Origin: Chrysogorgia sp. JL179-B06
Lineage: Eukaryota > Cnidaria > Anthozoa > Scleralcyonacea > Chrysogorgiidae
Direction of reading: 5' to 3'
Assembly (NCBI GenBank): GCA_035772405.1
Contig: JAYKKM010000191.1
Location: 2,066,001-2,130,000 of the forward strand
Length of the DNA: 64,000 nt
The position numbers were made by a program, and so were the translations under genes. The notes below the pieces were generated by a model. The model saw nothing but the letters and a program-made list of their open reading frames with translations. It was not told the DNA's origin and searched no databases. Shown in pieces: positions 45,540 to 57,500 of the stretch. Numbering within the stretch: position 1 is the stretch's first letter; the number at the start of each line of letters is the position of its first letter.

Positions 45540-47218
45540 ACAGTCATTGATACAGTCAGTGTAGAATGATGTTCTAGCATTATTCTGAAGAACTGAATGT
45601 GCATTAGCCTACAAACGTTGCGATAGGCAACAGCATCACCCATACTCCTCGACTTTAACATTTTCTTCTCTAGTTTTCTACGTTTGGCTTTTAGATCTTT
45701 AAGTTCATTGTTATACCAAGGCATTCTAGGTCTAAAGACGACAACTTTCTTTTGCAAAGGAGCATGCTTGTCCAAAATAGGTGAAAGAGTATCATCATAG
45801 TATTTCGCTATATCATCCAAAGAGGACGTAGTAATCCTACATAGATTAGACGCAGCGATATCAGCCTTGAAAGTTGAAACGTTGATTTGTTTCGTCCTAC
45901 GAAACTTAATCTCCTTCACTTCAAAGTTAGGTTTCGGGAGAGTCAGATTGCATTCCAAAAAACAAGGATCATAAATAAAACTGGTAGATCGCAACGAGCA
46001 AACTTTGATATCATTAGTAGATCTGGAAATAAGGAGATCAAAGGTATGACCTGACGTATGAGTCGGTCCCTTCACATGTTGCAAAAGTCCAAAAGTTTCG
46101 AGCAGTTCGTTGAATTTATGCGAATCATTGTTTAAAGAATCGTCAAGATGAAAGTTGAAATCACCTGTAATCAGTAGCACCTCAGAACACATAACAACAG
46201 TTTCCAGATGGTCAGAAAATTCTTCAAAGAAAATGGTCGAGGAAACAGGGTGAGCCTCAGAGTATGGTGGACGATAAACTGCAATAACCTTGATGACACG
46301 GTCAAGAGATGACAAGTTACACTCTGAGTATTCAAAAGATCGTTTTTCACCGCCCTGAATAAGAGAGACGTTTAAGCAGTTATTAAACAAGATTCCAGTG
46401 CCACCGCCTCTCCTGTCAGATTGTCTTGGAAAGCTCTTGAAAGAGTAACCAGAAGGAGATAACATGGCAATACTAACTGAATCCTGGCTCTTTAACCATG
46501 TCTCTGTCACAATACAGGCATCAATCGCGTTGCCAATCACGTGATCAACGATATCAGCGGTCTTGTTCTTAACAGAGCGGGCATTGACACAAGCAAAGTG
46601 TAGCGATTTCGATGAAGTAAGAGGAAGGGAAATTTTTCCCACACGGGATAAGTTAGACGAGTTACTTCTACGAGGGAAAGGAGTATCGGGGGAATCAAAT
46701 GAAGAATCGTGCACATCATCATGAAAGCCGTAGATAGATAAGTTATTCAGACTAGCAATTCCCATTGAATAATTACTGTAGACCAAGTCACGACAAGTAA
46801 TATGAACAGGAATTCGATTAGATTTTAAGCGAGTCAAAAGTCCAGCACGTACACGACGAGTTTTAAGAATCTGTTCATCCTTTAAAAAGGAAAAAAGCTC
46901 CTTAGAGATAACAAATTTAGATCTCAGACTGAACAACTGACTTCTTGAATAATTTACACCAGTAACTCGATCAGTTGAATTACAGTGCGTGACGGATATA
47001 TTATTTGACTTGATTTCTGCAAATTCAGGCCCTGGATTACTCGCAACATCCATATGAATCGTTAAGTCAAACCAAAATAGTCTATTTGGTAAGGCAAGAA
47101 CGACGACTCCGCGTTTGGTAGATTTAAGAATAGGACGAGAGAGTTTCAGAGCAGAGAGAGTTTCAGAGCAGAGCGAGCCACGATACGCTTGAGTACGGTT
47201 CGAAGGTTGACACAACAA
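45540..47218 (-). pseudogene. LINE ORF2 endonuclease part
   Basis: From the first ATG (47218) come DVASNPGPEF, then HFACVNARSVKNK (the Asn motif), TETWLKS (catalytic Glu), RGGGTGILF, LLITGDFNFHLDD (Asp/Asn), and HTSGHTFDLLISR (the final D). These are the motifs of AP-type endonucleases that nick target DNA for reverse transcription. After RNVCR near 45605 the frame shifts and the annotated frame reads nonsense until a stop at 45401. Confidence 0.9.
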
Positions 47219-47606
47219 GAAAATCTCGTCGAAAAACCACGATAACCAAAGAAAATAGTCTTCTCACAAGGGAGAGTACTCTTAAATGTTCGTTCGATGT
47301 CTCCATTGCCAATCAATACCAGACAGATATAAAATATAACGATATAATTACGAAGCATAAAACATGACAGGCAGCCATTACGGCGCATAATAATATTGTG
47401 CTTCAATTACCAGTAACCATTTTATCTGCCTTGAAACTTTCACTCTGGCTAACAACAAGCAATTTTGTTCAGCAGATAGAATTGCAAAACTAGTGAAAAA
47501 AGCTAGTAAAAGTATTACCCCTAGTAAAATTATTAGATGGCAACAATTTAAAAATGCATTAATACCATGACAATATTTTTTTAAATTTTTAGGCATATTC
47601 TTTCAG

Positions 47607-47768
47607 GTTATGTTCATGAAATAAGGAAACTCATGTTCACTTTGTCAGTAGCAGACCTTACAGCAAAGCTACAAGAGTACAAATCCAAGGTTCCAGAGCC
47701 AATGAATACACAGTTCCCTGAGAGACTTGGAAAACAAGAAGCAATAAAAAACAGAGATCAAAAAGAGG
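47607..47768 (+). pseudogene. THAP-transposase exon 4
   Basis: Acceptor ATTCTTTCAG ends at 47606 and donor GTTAGA starts at 47769. Residues YVHEIRKLMFTLSVADLTAK, LQEYKSKVPEPMNTQF and KQEAIKNRD are uninterrupted. The first base completes a Gly codon with the last base of exon 3 in the correct phase. Confidence 0.75.
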
Positions 47769-48047
47769 GTTAGAACACAATTATTTCCACTTGGTAAACG
47801 ACAATAGAACAATAAACAACAACAATAGTACATGTCTTACACATACAATAAAATTCCATCTGAACCTGAGGTTGACATTACACTCTGCATTATTTACTGT
47901 GTGTTTCTTAGTACATGGAAACCATGTAAAATTGTGACCTTTTTCTGCAAAACTCAGTATCAGGTTGAAATTTTAACAAAATTAATCTGGCCTATTACTA
48001 TACCACCACATGATCAACTCAAATGTATAGCCTTTGACAGTAATAAT

Positions 48048-49222
48048 CTAACATTTTTTTTCAGAGGCAGAACAGGATTCCATGAAGTCCACGGCCAATA
48101 ACCAACCAACTGGCGAAGGTGATCCTTCTTCCAAGAGAAGAAAGCAACCTGTTGCTCCTGTAGCTGCAAGTGTCAAAAGCCTATGAAAGGTCATCGTCGC
48201 AGTGAATGCATATAAACTATAGTCCCTTTCTTCAGCTGATTTATAGCCAGTTTTTTGTTCAGTAGAATATCTAGTTCTCACATTGTGATAAACGCAGGCA
48301 GGCAATGGCCTGCTGTTTTCCCAGCCTAGCCAACCAAATATCCAACGAACAAGCCATCTGTAGTCTACACCTCTGAGAAACCTTACATAAAAACAAATAA
48401 AGACTACATTATTTAAATTACAACTAGAACAGTAGAAATTCAAAGTAACATTTACATTGTTGTTGAGTGTATTTTCAATCCTAATATTCATATTACAATC
48501 TTTACTGTTCCTGTGATAATTTTGTCTTTCCAATATTTTTGAAAAAATGTAAACAGATACACACGAATGATAAAGCACCAAGTAGAAGGTTAGTGTCAAA
48601 CTGCACTCACTCATTTTCTGCAGAGCTCCCTTTGGCTTTACGCCGATAGGATTTACCACTTTTGTCTTTAAGCCATTGCTGAGTACTGTGCTGTTTGTTA
48701 GGGCATGATAATCTGGATGCTGTGTTACACACGAAATACGTTCGATACTAAAATCAAACATGAGTTTACCAATAGCACAATCAACTTCTCTAGAGCATCT
48801 AAACTCACGTGCAGAAATCAATGTCTCATGGCTGCACATATTGCAGGAACACCTGTGAGATAAATTGAAACGACTGAGTTTCAAATTCGATAACAAGGTT
48901 TGTCTGATTCAGTGAAACATCATTAGCAGATACCAATTTTATTCTGATGGTGATGTCGAATTATTTCACCAACACATATACAGTATCGTGATATGATACG
49001 TACCAAGTAGTAACCATCGTGATCTTCTCCATCAGCATCATCGCTATCAGACGTACTAGCCAAAGGTTCGTTTTGATAAGGCAGAATCCCGTCTGCGAAT
49101 GTTTGAATATTATCGTTATCACTGCCGCTTGTACTTGACTCTACATTATCTTTAGATGACTCTGAACTGTTTTCGGATGAACTTGAAGATAAATCCTGCT
49201 CGGTTTCCGAACTTTCGGCCAT
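48048..49222 (-). CDS. P2X purinoceptor 7 C-terminal (ballast)-like protein, three exons
   Basis: Exon 1 (49222 to about 48999) starts MAESSETEQDLSSSSSENSS, an acidic Ser-rich leader, and contains GILPYQNEPLASTSDSDD. Donor GTACGT follows YYL. Exon 2 (start uncertain, about 48905 or 48852; donor GTGAGT after 48611) has HRCSCNMCSHETLISAREFR, CSREVD and ISCVTQHPDYHAL. Exon 3 (from 48370) has VDYRWLVRWIFGWLGWE and RPLPACVYHNVRTRYSTE. The Cys pattern C-x-C-x2-C...C, ISC-x-TQHP and the W-x-x-G-x-LG...P-A-C-V block match the cytoplasmic ballast domain of P2X7 receptors, which binds zinc. No channel domain is present, as in many invertebrate family members. The exon 2 to 3 join is in phase. I could not make the exon 1 to 2 join phase-compatible, so a lesion or unseen exon is possible. 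Confidence 0.7.
48065..48215 (+). pseudogene. THAP-transposase last exon, two possible frames
   Basis: After TTTTTTTCAG (48064) the spliced frame reads EAEQDSMKSTANNQPTGEGD...APVAASVKSL to TGA at 48184-48186. A different frame of the same bases reads CCSCSCKCQKPMKGHRRSEC to TAA at 48213-48215. The latter looks like the Cys/His-rich tail expected at the C-terminus of this family, so a frameshift of the original tail is likely. The exon overlaps the last exon of the P2X7-like gene on the other strand. Confidence 0.6.
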
Positions 49223-49410
49223 AATTTTATCAATCGCCTGCACAACTAATGACGTCACATAGTTAGTGCCCAGGCTCTTGTCTTAATTTTATCTTGAAAA
49301 GAGTAGATTTCGTTGCAAAAAATGAGGTGTTTTCGAAGTCAAATTTTTTTTTCTGAATGAAAAAAAATGGTCATGAATTTTCATGTCATGTACACTTTAT
49401 GAGCCTAGAA

Positions 49411-49938
49411 ATTTCTTGTTTATTATCATTGAAGGAACTCACCTTAAAACTTAACATGCTCCTTTGTTTTACTACTGGTCAGCGGGGACAAACTATCCAC
49501 AAGCTGGACTCTGAACATATCCAGGAAATGGAGGACAGGTATAGGATAACTGATGAATAAACTCAAACAAACTAGACCAGGAAAACACTTAGAACCTATT
49601 GTTTTATTAGCTTTCACAGAGAACAAGAGACTCTGAGTTGTAGAACACCTTAAAGAGTACTTTCTCAGCACAAAACCATTAAGGAATGGCCAATCTAAAA
49701 AACAGTTCATAATAAGTAATGCAAAACTATACAATCCAGTTTCAAGAGACACCATTTCTAGTTGGACCAAGAAAGTTTTGGCCTCAACACACTAGTAGAT
49801 CTGCTCAATACAAGGACTAATCATGCAAGAGATCATGAAAGCAGCAGGTTGGACCAACTCTGGTGTCTTTGTAAAGTTTTACCAAAAACCTATGGACACA
49901 ACTGCTAATTTTGGTTCCACATTACTGCAGAAGTAATG
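49411..49938 (+). pseudogene. Tyrosine recombinase (phage-integrase fold) fragment, broken
   Basis: LLCFTTGQRGQTIHKLD carries the box A Arg. After a shift and stop near 49555 the protein continues with QTRPGKHLEPIVLLAFTENK, a TGA where a Cys/Trp codon is likely, and VVEHLKEYFLSTKPLRNGQS, NPVSRDTISSWTKKVLAST. Stops and a deletion erase the His-x-x-Arg box. It ends with MQEIMKAAGWTNSGVFVKFY (nucleophile Tyr) and FGSTLLQK-stop. The order R, (H-x-x-R), GW, FxxFY fits a eukaryotic tyrosine recombinase of the Crypton/Ngaro type. It is not from the DIRS copy at 27-28 kb. The start is undefined. Confidence 0.8.
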
Positions 49939-50108
49939 CTGTGGAACATGAGACAGTTTGTTTTTGTGCTGGTTTATATTGATGTTATATTGTTATCTAA
50001 ATAAAATTGCATATTGATATATGCCACTCTTCTTGTTACTCATTAATAGTTTGTGGTACAGGACTTTGAAATCTCATGTGGCTCCGAAGTGACGTAGACT
50101 GATGACAA

Positions 50109-50377
50109 GATAGAATTATACAATTAAACGAAAGTTGCCTGTAAGTTGAAGTTTGATTGTAATTCTGGCTTTTCATCAGTCCAGAATGAAGGAGTCAGAT
50201 GCCCAGGCCCTCCCTTCCGTCTCCTTTGTTCCTTCTTTCCTGTGTCACTCACGTTGAATACTGACTTGCTATGCGCATGTGCATCTCATGTGACTCCGTT
50301 CCGGACTGATGACAAGCTAGAATTATAATCAAACTTCAACTTACAGGTAAGTTTCGTTTAATTGTATCATTACATCT
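50109..50377. repeat. Foldback with about 70-bp arms
   Basis: GATAGAATTATACAATTAAACG...TTTTCATCAGTCC (50109-50182) is matched by its complement at 50303-50375, with small indels. The 120-bp centre is non-coding. Confidence 0.9.
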
Positions 50378-51500
50378 TACCTGTAAATATATATTTCGGT
50401 CTCCTGTTTTCTTCATGTTTGATATCATTTTAAAGCAACGATCCTGGAATTACTTACATGAGATCTTGCTGAAACAGTACACTTTCTCCAAATGTTGCAT
50501 TGGCATTTTATTTTTGGCAAAAATGGCATGAAAATATTACTTTTAGCATTAAAATCACTCTGGACAACAGTTTCGGGACACATTTCGAAATAATTACGAA
50601 ATTTATCTAATTTTAGGCTAATAGGCCGTTTGCCGTGGCCCGATATTGTTCACTTTCATTAAGCATGTCGTAGAACTGAAATAATTTTAGATAAATTCCC
50701 TTTTTAAAACACCCTGAGTTCGAATCCAAAAAGTTCCCGCTACCTAGACCCGCAGTTTTTTGGCGAAATCCATATTTATTTTCACTCCTTCGACGAACTT
50801 TAAACAAACACGCGCCATTTTGAAATTAAATAACATCAGCCTCAGTAATCCTTTTTATCCCGTTATTGCTCCCCAGTCTCTGACATTCATGACCGAGTTA
50901 TAATTTAGAGCAATGTTATTTAATCTGCTTCAAAATAAACACAATTCACATGGTTTTCAAAATGGACGAAGCCAGTGATTTTTAGTTTACTCGCAAGTGA
51001 AAACGAAAGAATGAGAAATAAAAGTTATATTAATGATGCCACAGAGATAATTGTTAAAGGAAGCGAACGGTAAGCACACGCGCGCGGTCCGTACAGCTCT
51101 GGTACGAACTGCTCACTAACCAATCAGAAAGTGTAATTTTTATGAGAATACCAACCATGCGATATTGAGCTTTTGTGATATCAATGTAAATGTGTTTTTT
51201 TGCTTTCAGAAAAACCGTTATCATCAATTTACATAAAACGGGAAATAAAAGGCATGGTCATAGAGTATATCGGTATTGAATATAGCGTAAAAAAGAACAT
51301 TGAAAACAGACATCAACACATAATATTTTGAAATGTTTAATTAATTAACATGCAATAGCTTATAATTACCACAATTAAATAGAAGTAATATATGTAAACA
51401 AAGGCATCATGCAAGACAAAAATGCTCCAAACATATCCCAAGTGAATAACCGATAATTAAAATCAGCCAAGTAAATGCTCAAATAAACTTATTTAAAGAC
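50378..51500. other. No gene recognised
   Basis: No coding similarity seen. From about 51480 words resembling ACTACAAGA become frequent and lead into the 8-bp satellite. Confidence 0.5.
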
Positions 51501-54500
51501 TAAAATAATATAAGACTACAAGTTTGCCAAGAATACTAGAGTACAAGAATATTACAAGACCATTAGAGTATTGACAACAATACTACATAACAACTATAGT
51601 ACTAGAGTGAAATATCACAAGTCTACAAGACTACTAGAGTATAAGAATACAAGATTTCTAGAGTACAACACTACAAAACCACAAGACTACAAGAACACAA
51701 ACTACTAGAATGTAAGTCTATTAGAACACAAGATTACTATAGTACAAGACTGCAAGACTGCAAGACTGCAAGACTGCAAGACTGCAAGATTGCAAGACTG
51801 CAAGACTGCAAGACTGCAAGACTGCAAGACTGCAAGCCTGCAAGACTGCAAGACTGCAAGACTGCAAGACTGCAAGACTGCAAGACTGCAAGACTGCAAG
51901 ACTGCAAGACTGCAAGACTGCAAGACTGCAAGTCTGCAAGTCTGCAAGACTGCAAGACTGCAAGACTGCATGACTGCAAGACTACATGACTGCAAGAATA
52001 CATTACCAGAGGGGGACGACAAGACTAGACTGCAAAATTGCAAGACTAAAAGACGGCAAGACTGCAAGACTGCAAGACTGAAAGACTGCAAGACTGCCAG
52101 ACTGCAATACTGCAAGACTGCAAGACTGCAAGACTGCAAGACTGCAAGACTGCAAGACTGCAAGACTGCAAGACTGCAAGACTGCAAGACTACAAGACTG
52201 CAAGACTGCACGACTGCAACACTACAAGACTGCAAGACTGCAAGACTACAAGACTGCAAGACTGCAAAACTGCAAGACTACAATACTACAATACTGGAAG
52301 ACTACATCACCAGAGGACCATAAGTCTGCAAGACTGCAAGACGCAAGTCTACGAGACTACAAGACTACAAGACTCAACACTTCAAGACTGCAAGACTACA
52401 AGATTGGAAGACTACCAAACTACAAGCCTGCAAGACTGCAAGACCTCAAGACTACAAGACTGCAAGTCTGCAAGACTGTAATGCTGACTACAAGGCTACA
52501 TCACCAGAGCACCACAAGACTGAAATACTGCAAGATTGTAAGACTTACTACAAGACTTCAATAATTCAAGACTGCAAGACTGAACGACTACAAGACTGAA
52601 TGACTGCATGACTGCAAGACTGCAAGACTGCAAGACTGCAAGACTGCAAGACTGCAAGACTGCAAGACTGCAAGACTGCAAGACTGCAAGACTGCAAGAC
52701 TGCAAGACTGCAAGACTGCAAGACTGCAAGACTGCAAGACTGCAAGACTGCAAGACTGCAAGACTGCATGACTGCAAGACTACAAGTCTACAAGAGTACA
52801 ATGGTACATCACCAGAGGACAACAAGCCTACAAGTCTACAAGTCTAAATACGATTGTAAGAATTTAGCATATAAGTCGACTGTAATACTGCTGCTGTAGT
52901 CTAGCTATAAGACGACTGCACAAGAGCGCGGAACTATGAAGCCGGTAGGCTACAAGGATACAAGGCTACAAGGCTACAAGACTACAAGGCTACAAGGCTA
53001 CAAGGCTACAAGGCTACAAGGCTACATGGCTACAAGGCTACAAGGCTACAAGGCTACAAGGCTACAAGGCTACAAGGCTACAAGGCTACAAGGCTGCAAG
53101 GCTGCAAGGCTACAAGGCTGCAAGGCTACACGGCTACACGGCTACAAGGCTACAAGGCTACAACGCTACAACGCTACAACGCTACAAGGCTACAAGGCTA
53201 CAAGGCCACAAGGCTACAAGGCTACAAGGCTACAAGGCTACAAGGCTACAAGGCTGCAAGGCTGCAAGACTGCAAGGCTGCAAGGCTGCAAGGCTGCAAG
53301 GCTGCAAGGCTGCAAGGCTGCAAGACTGCACGGCTACACGGCTACACGGCTACAAGGCTACAAGGCTACAAGGCTACAAGGCTACAAGGCTACAAGGCTA
53401 CAAGGCTACAAGGCTACAAGGCTACAAGGCTACAAGGCTACAAGGCTACAAGGCTACAAGGCTACAAGGCTACAAGGCTACAAGGCTGCAAGGCTGCAAG
53501 GCTACAAGGCTACAAGGCTACAAGGCTGCAAGGCTGCAAAGCTACAAGGCTACACGGCTACAAGGCTACAAGGCTGCAAGGCTACAATGCTACACGACTA
53601 CAAGGCTACAAGGCTACAAGGCTGCAAGGCTGCAAAGCTACAAGGCTACACGGCTACAAGGCTACAAGGCTACAAGGCTACAAGGCTACAAGGCTGCAAG
53701 GCTGCAAGGCTACAAGGCTACAAGACTACAAGGCTACAAGGCTACAAGGGTGCAAGGCTGCAAAGCTACAAGGCTACACGGCTACAAGGCTACAAGGCTG
53801 CAAGGCTACAATGCTACACGACTACAAGGCTACAAGGCTACAAGGCTACAACGCTACAAAGCTACAAGGCTACAAGGCTACAAGGCTACAAGGCTACAAG
53901 GCTACAAGGCTGCAAGGCTGCAAGGCTGCAAGGCTGCAAGGCTGCAAGGCTGCAAGGCTGCAAGGCTGCAAGGCTGCAAGGCTGCAAGGCTGCAAGGCTG
54001 CAAGGCTGCAAGGCTGCAAGGCTGCAAGACTACACGGCTACACGGCTACAAGGCTACAAGGCTACAAGGCTACAAGGCTACAAGGCTACAAGGCTACAAG
54101 GCTACAAGGCTACAAGGTTAGAATGCTAGAAGGCTACAAGGCTACAAGGCTACAAAGCTACAAGGCTACAAGGCTACAAGGCTACAGGGCTACAAGGCTG
54201 CAAGGCTACAAGGCAACAAGGCTACAAGGCTACAAGGCTACAAGGCTACAAGGCTGCAAGGCTACAAGGCTACAAGGCTACAAGGCTGCAAGGCTGCAAA
54301 GCTACACGGCTACAAGGCTACAAGGCTACAAGGCTGCAAGGCTACAATGCTACACGACTACAAGGCTACAAGGCTACAAGGCTGCAAGGCTGCAAAGCTA
54401 CAAGGCTACAAGGCTACAAGGCTACAAGGCTACAAGGCTACAAGGCTACAAGGCTGCAAGGCTGCAAGGCTACAAGGCTACAAGACTACAAGGCTACAAG

Positions 54501-57500
54501 GCTACAAGGCTGCAAGGCTGCAAAGCTACAAGGCTACACGGCTACAAGGCTACAAGGCTGCAAGGCTACAATGCTACACGACTACAAGGCTACAAGGCTA
54601 CAAGGCTACAACGCTACAAAGCTACAAGGCTACAAGGCTACAAGGCTACAAGGCTACAAGGCTACAAGGCTGCAAGGCTGCAAGGCTGCAAGGCTGCAAG
54701 GCTGCAAGGCTGCAAGGCTGCAAGGCTGCAAGGCTGCAAGGCTGCAAGGCTGCAAGGCTGCAAGGCTGCAAGGCTGCAAGGCTGCAAGACTACACGGCTA
54801 CACGGCTACAAGGCTACAAGGCTACAAGGCTACAAGGCTACAAGGCTACAAGGCTACAAGGCTACAAGGTTAGAATGCTAGAAGGCTACAAGGCTACAAG
54901 GCTACAAAGCTACAAGGCTACAAGGCTACAAGGCTACAGGGCTACAAGGCTGCAAGGCTACAAGGCAACAAGGCTACAAGGCTACAAGGCTACAAGGCTA
55001 CAAGGCTGCAAGGCTACAAGGCTACAAGGCTACAAGGCTGCAAGGCTACAAGGCTACAAGGCTACAAAGCTACAAGGCTACAAGGCTACAAGGCTACAAG
55101 GCTACAAGAAAAAAGGCTACAAGGCTACAAGGCTACAAGGCTACAAGGCTACAAGGCTACAAGGCTACAAGGCTACAAGGCTACAAGGCTACAAGGCTAC
55201 AAGGCTACAAGGCTACCAGGCTAGAAGGCTACAAGGCTACAAGGCTGCAAGGCTGCAAGGCTGCAAGGCTGCAAGGCTGCAAGGCTACACGGTTACACGG
55301 CTACAAGGCTACAAGGTACAAGACTACAAGACTACAAGGCTACAAGGCTACAAGGCTACAAGGCTACAAGGCTACAAGGCTACAAGGCTACAAGGCTGCA
55401 AGGCTGCAAGGCTGCAAGCCTGCAAGGCTACACGGCTACACGGCTACACGGTTACACGGCTACAAGGCTACAAGGCTACAAGGCTACAAGGCTACAAGGC
55501 TACAAGGCTACCATGCTACAAGGCTGCAAGGCTGCAAGGCTACAAGGCTACAAGGCTACAAGTTACCAGGCTACAAGGCTACAAGTCTACAAGGCTACAA
55601 GGCTACAAGTCTACAAGTCTACAAGGCTACAAAGCTACAAGGCTACAAGGCTACAAGGCTATAAGGCTACAAGGCTACAAGGCTACAAGGCTACCAGGCT
55701 AGAAGGCTACAAGGCTACAAGGCTGCAAGGCTGCAAGGCTGCAAGGCTGCAAGGCTGCAAGGCTACACGGTTACACGGCTACAAGGCTACAAGGTACAAG
55801 ACTACAAGGCTACAAGGCTACAAGGCTACAAGGCTACAAGGCTACAAGGCTACAAGGCTACAAGGCTGCAAGGCTGCAAGGCTGCAAGGCTGCAAGGCTG
55901 CAAGGCTGCAAGGCTACACGGCTACACGGTTACACGGCTACAAGGCTACAAGGCTACAAGGCTACAAGGCTACAAAGCTACAAGGCTACAAGGCTACAAG
56001 GCTACAAGGCTACAAGGCTACAAAGCTACAAGGATTCAAGGCTACAAGGCTACAAGGCTACAAGGCTACAAGGCTACAAGGCTACAAGGCTACAAGGCTA
56101 CAAGGCTACAAGGCTACAAGGCTACAAGGCTACAAGGCTACAAGGCTACAAGGCTACAAGGCTACAAGGCTAGCTACAAGGCTAGAAGGCTACAAGGCTG
56201 CAAGGCTGCAAGGCTACAAGGCTACAAGGCTACAAGGCTACAAGACCACAAGGCCACAAGGCTACAAGGCTGCAAGGCTGCAAGGCTGCAAGGCTGCAAG
56301 GCTGCACAAGGCTACACGGCTACAAGGCTACAAGGCTACAAGGCTACAAGGCTACAAGGCTACAAGGCTACAAGGATACAAGGCTACAAGACTACAAGGC
56401 TACAAGGCTGCAAGGCTGAAAGGCTGCAAGGCTGCAAGGCTGCAAGGCTGCAAGGCTGCAAGGCTGCAAGGCTGCAAGGCTGCAAGGCTGCAAGGCTGCA
56501 AGGCTGCAAGGCTACAAGGCTACAAGGCTACAATGCTACAAGGCTGCAAGGCTGCAAGGCTGCAAGGCTACACGGCTGCAAGGCTACAAGGCTGCAAGGC
56601 TACAAGGCTACAAGGCTACAAGGCTACAAGGCTACAAGGCTACAAGGCTACAAGGCTACAAGGCTACAAGGCTACAAGGCTACAAGGCTGCAAGGCTGCA
56701 AGGCTGAAAGGCTGCAAGGCTGCAAGGCTGCAAGGCTGCAAGGCTGCAAGGCTGCAAGGCTGCAAGGCTGCAAGGCTGCAAGGCTGCAAGGCTGCAAGGC
56801 TACAAGGCTACAAGGCTACAATGCTACAAGGCTGCAAGGCTGCAAGGCTGCAAGGCTACACGGCTGCAAGGCTACAAGGCTGCAAGGCTACAAGGCTACA
56901 AGGCTACAAGGCTACAAGGCTACAAGGCTACAAGGCTACAAGGCTACAAGGCTACAAGGCTACAAGGCTACACGGCTGCAAGGCTGAAAGGCTGCAAGGC
57001 TGCAAGGCTGCAAGGCTGCAAGGCTGCAAGGCTGCAAGGCTGCAAGGCTGCAAGGCTGCAAGGCTGCAAGGCTACAAGGCTACAAGGCTGCAAGGCTACA
57101 AGGCTACAAGGCTACAAGGCTACAAGGCTACAAGGCTACAAGGCTACAAGGCTACAAGCCTACAAGCCTACAAGGCTACAAAGCTACAAAGCTACAAGGC
57201 TACAAAGCTACATATCCATAGCACTGAAATACTGTAAGACTATAAGACTGAAAGACTACACAGCTATACTACATGACTACATGACTAAAAGACTGCAAAA
57301 CTACAAGGCTACGAGTCTAAACAATCGTGGAATCCTACTAATTTACAAGACTAGAAGACTACAATATTATAAGAATATAAGCTAGCAGTCTACACGACTA
57401 TAAGCTAGAAGTCTACAAGATAATAAGCTAGAAGTCTGCAAGACTATAAGCTAGAAGTCTATAAGACTACAAGACTACCAGACCACATGCAGACTTATAA

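Larger units (their letters stand above)
43630..47290 (-). mobile_element. Nearly full-length CR1/L2-type LINE in an intron of the THAP gene
   Basis: On the minus strand an apurinic-like endonuclease and a reverse transcriptase follow in order, and the 3' end has an ATT-type tail (minus-strand end at about 43635-43660). The conserved 3' region includes a TATATAGCGC...AAAGCGC stem. The insert sits between donor 43289 and acceptor 47606 of the THAP gene, in opposite orientation, and does not disturb the coding phase. Frames are broken at about 45605 and 44515, so it is inactive. Confidence 0.9.
39449..48215 (+). pseudogene. THAP-domain transposase-like gene, five exon blocks, interrupted by two mobile elements
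   Basis: Exon 1 (39449-39821) encodes an N-terminal THAP zinc finger. Exon 2 (39954-40170), exon 3 (40387-40476 continuing at 43077-43288), exon 4 (47607-47768) and exon 5 (48065-48186 or 48215) carry the C-terminal half of a THAP/Kolobok-like transposase family: NHLYWCVTSTM, TQTSCLEGFHATLNHWHPKM, YYKVSYPKFKLGEEVVRE and YVHEIRKLMF. All introns are phase 1 and every join falls in frame. Between exons 1 and 2 the expected catalytic core (several hundred residues) is absent. Lesions: TAG at 39770, a one-base insertion at about 40128, a transposon inside exon 3, and a probable frameshift in exon 5. It is a transposase-derived gene or an old element and is no longer intact. Kolobok affinity is tentative. 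Confidence 0.75.

Noticed and set aside
52936..57237. Open frames of 100-574 codons with LQGYKATR or LQGCKAAR repeats
   Set aside because: They are forced by an 8-bp stop-free unit, all three frames give the same peptide, and there is no start context, domain or splice evidence.
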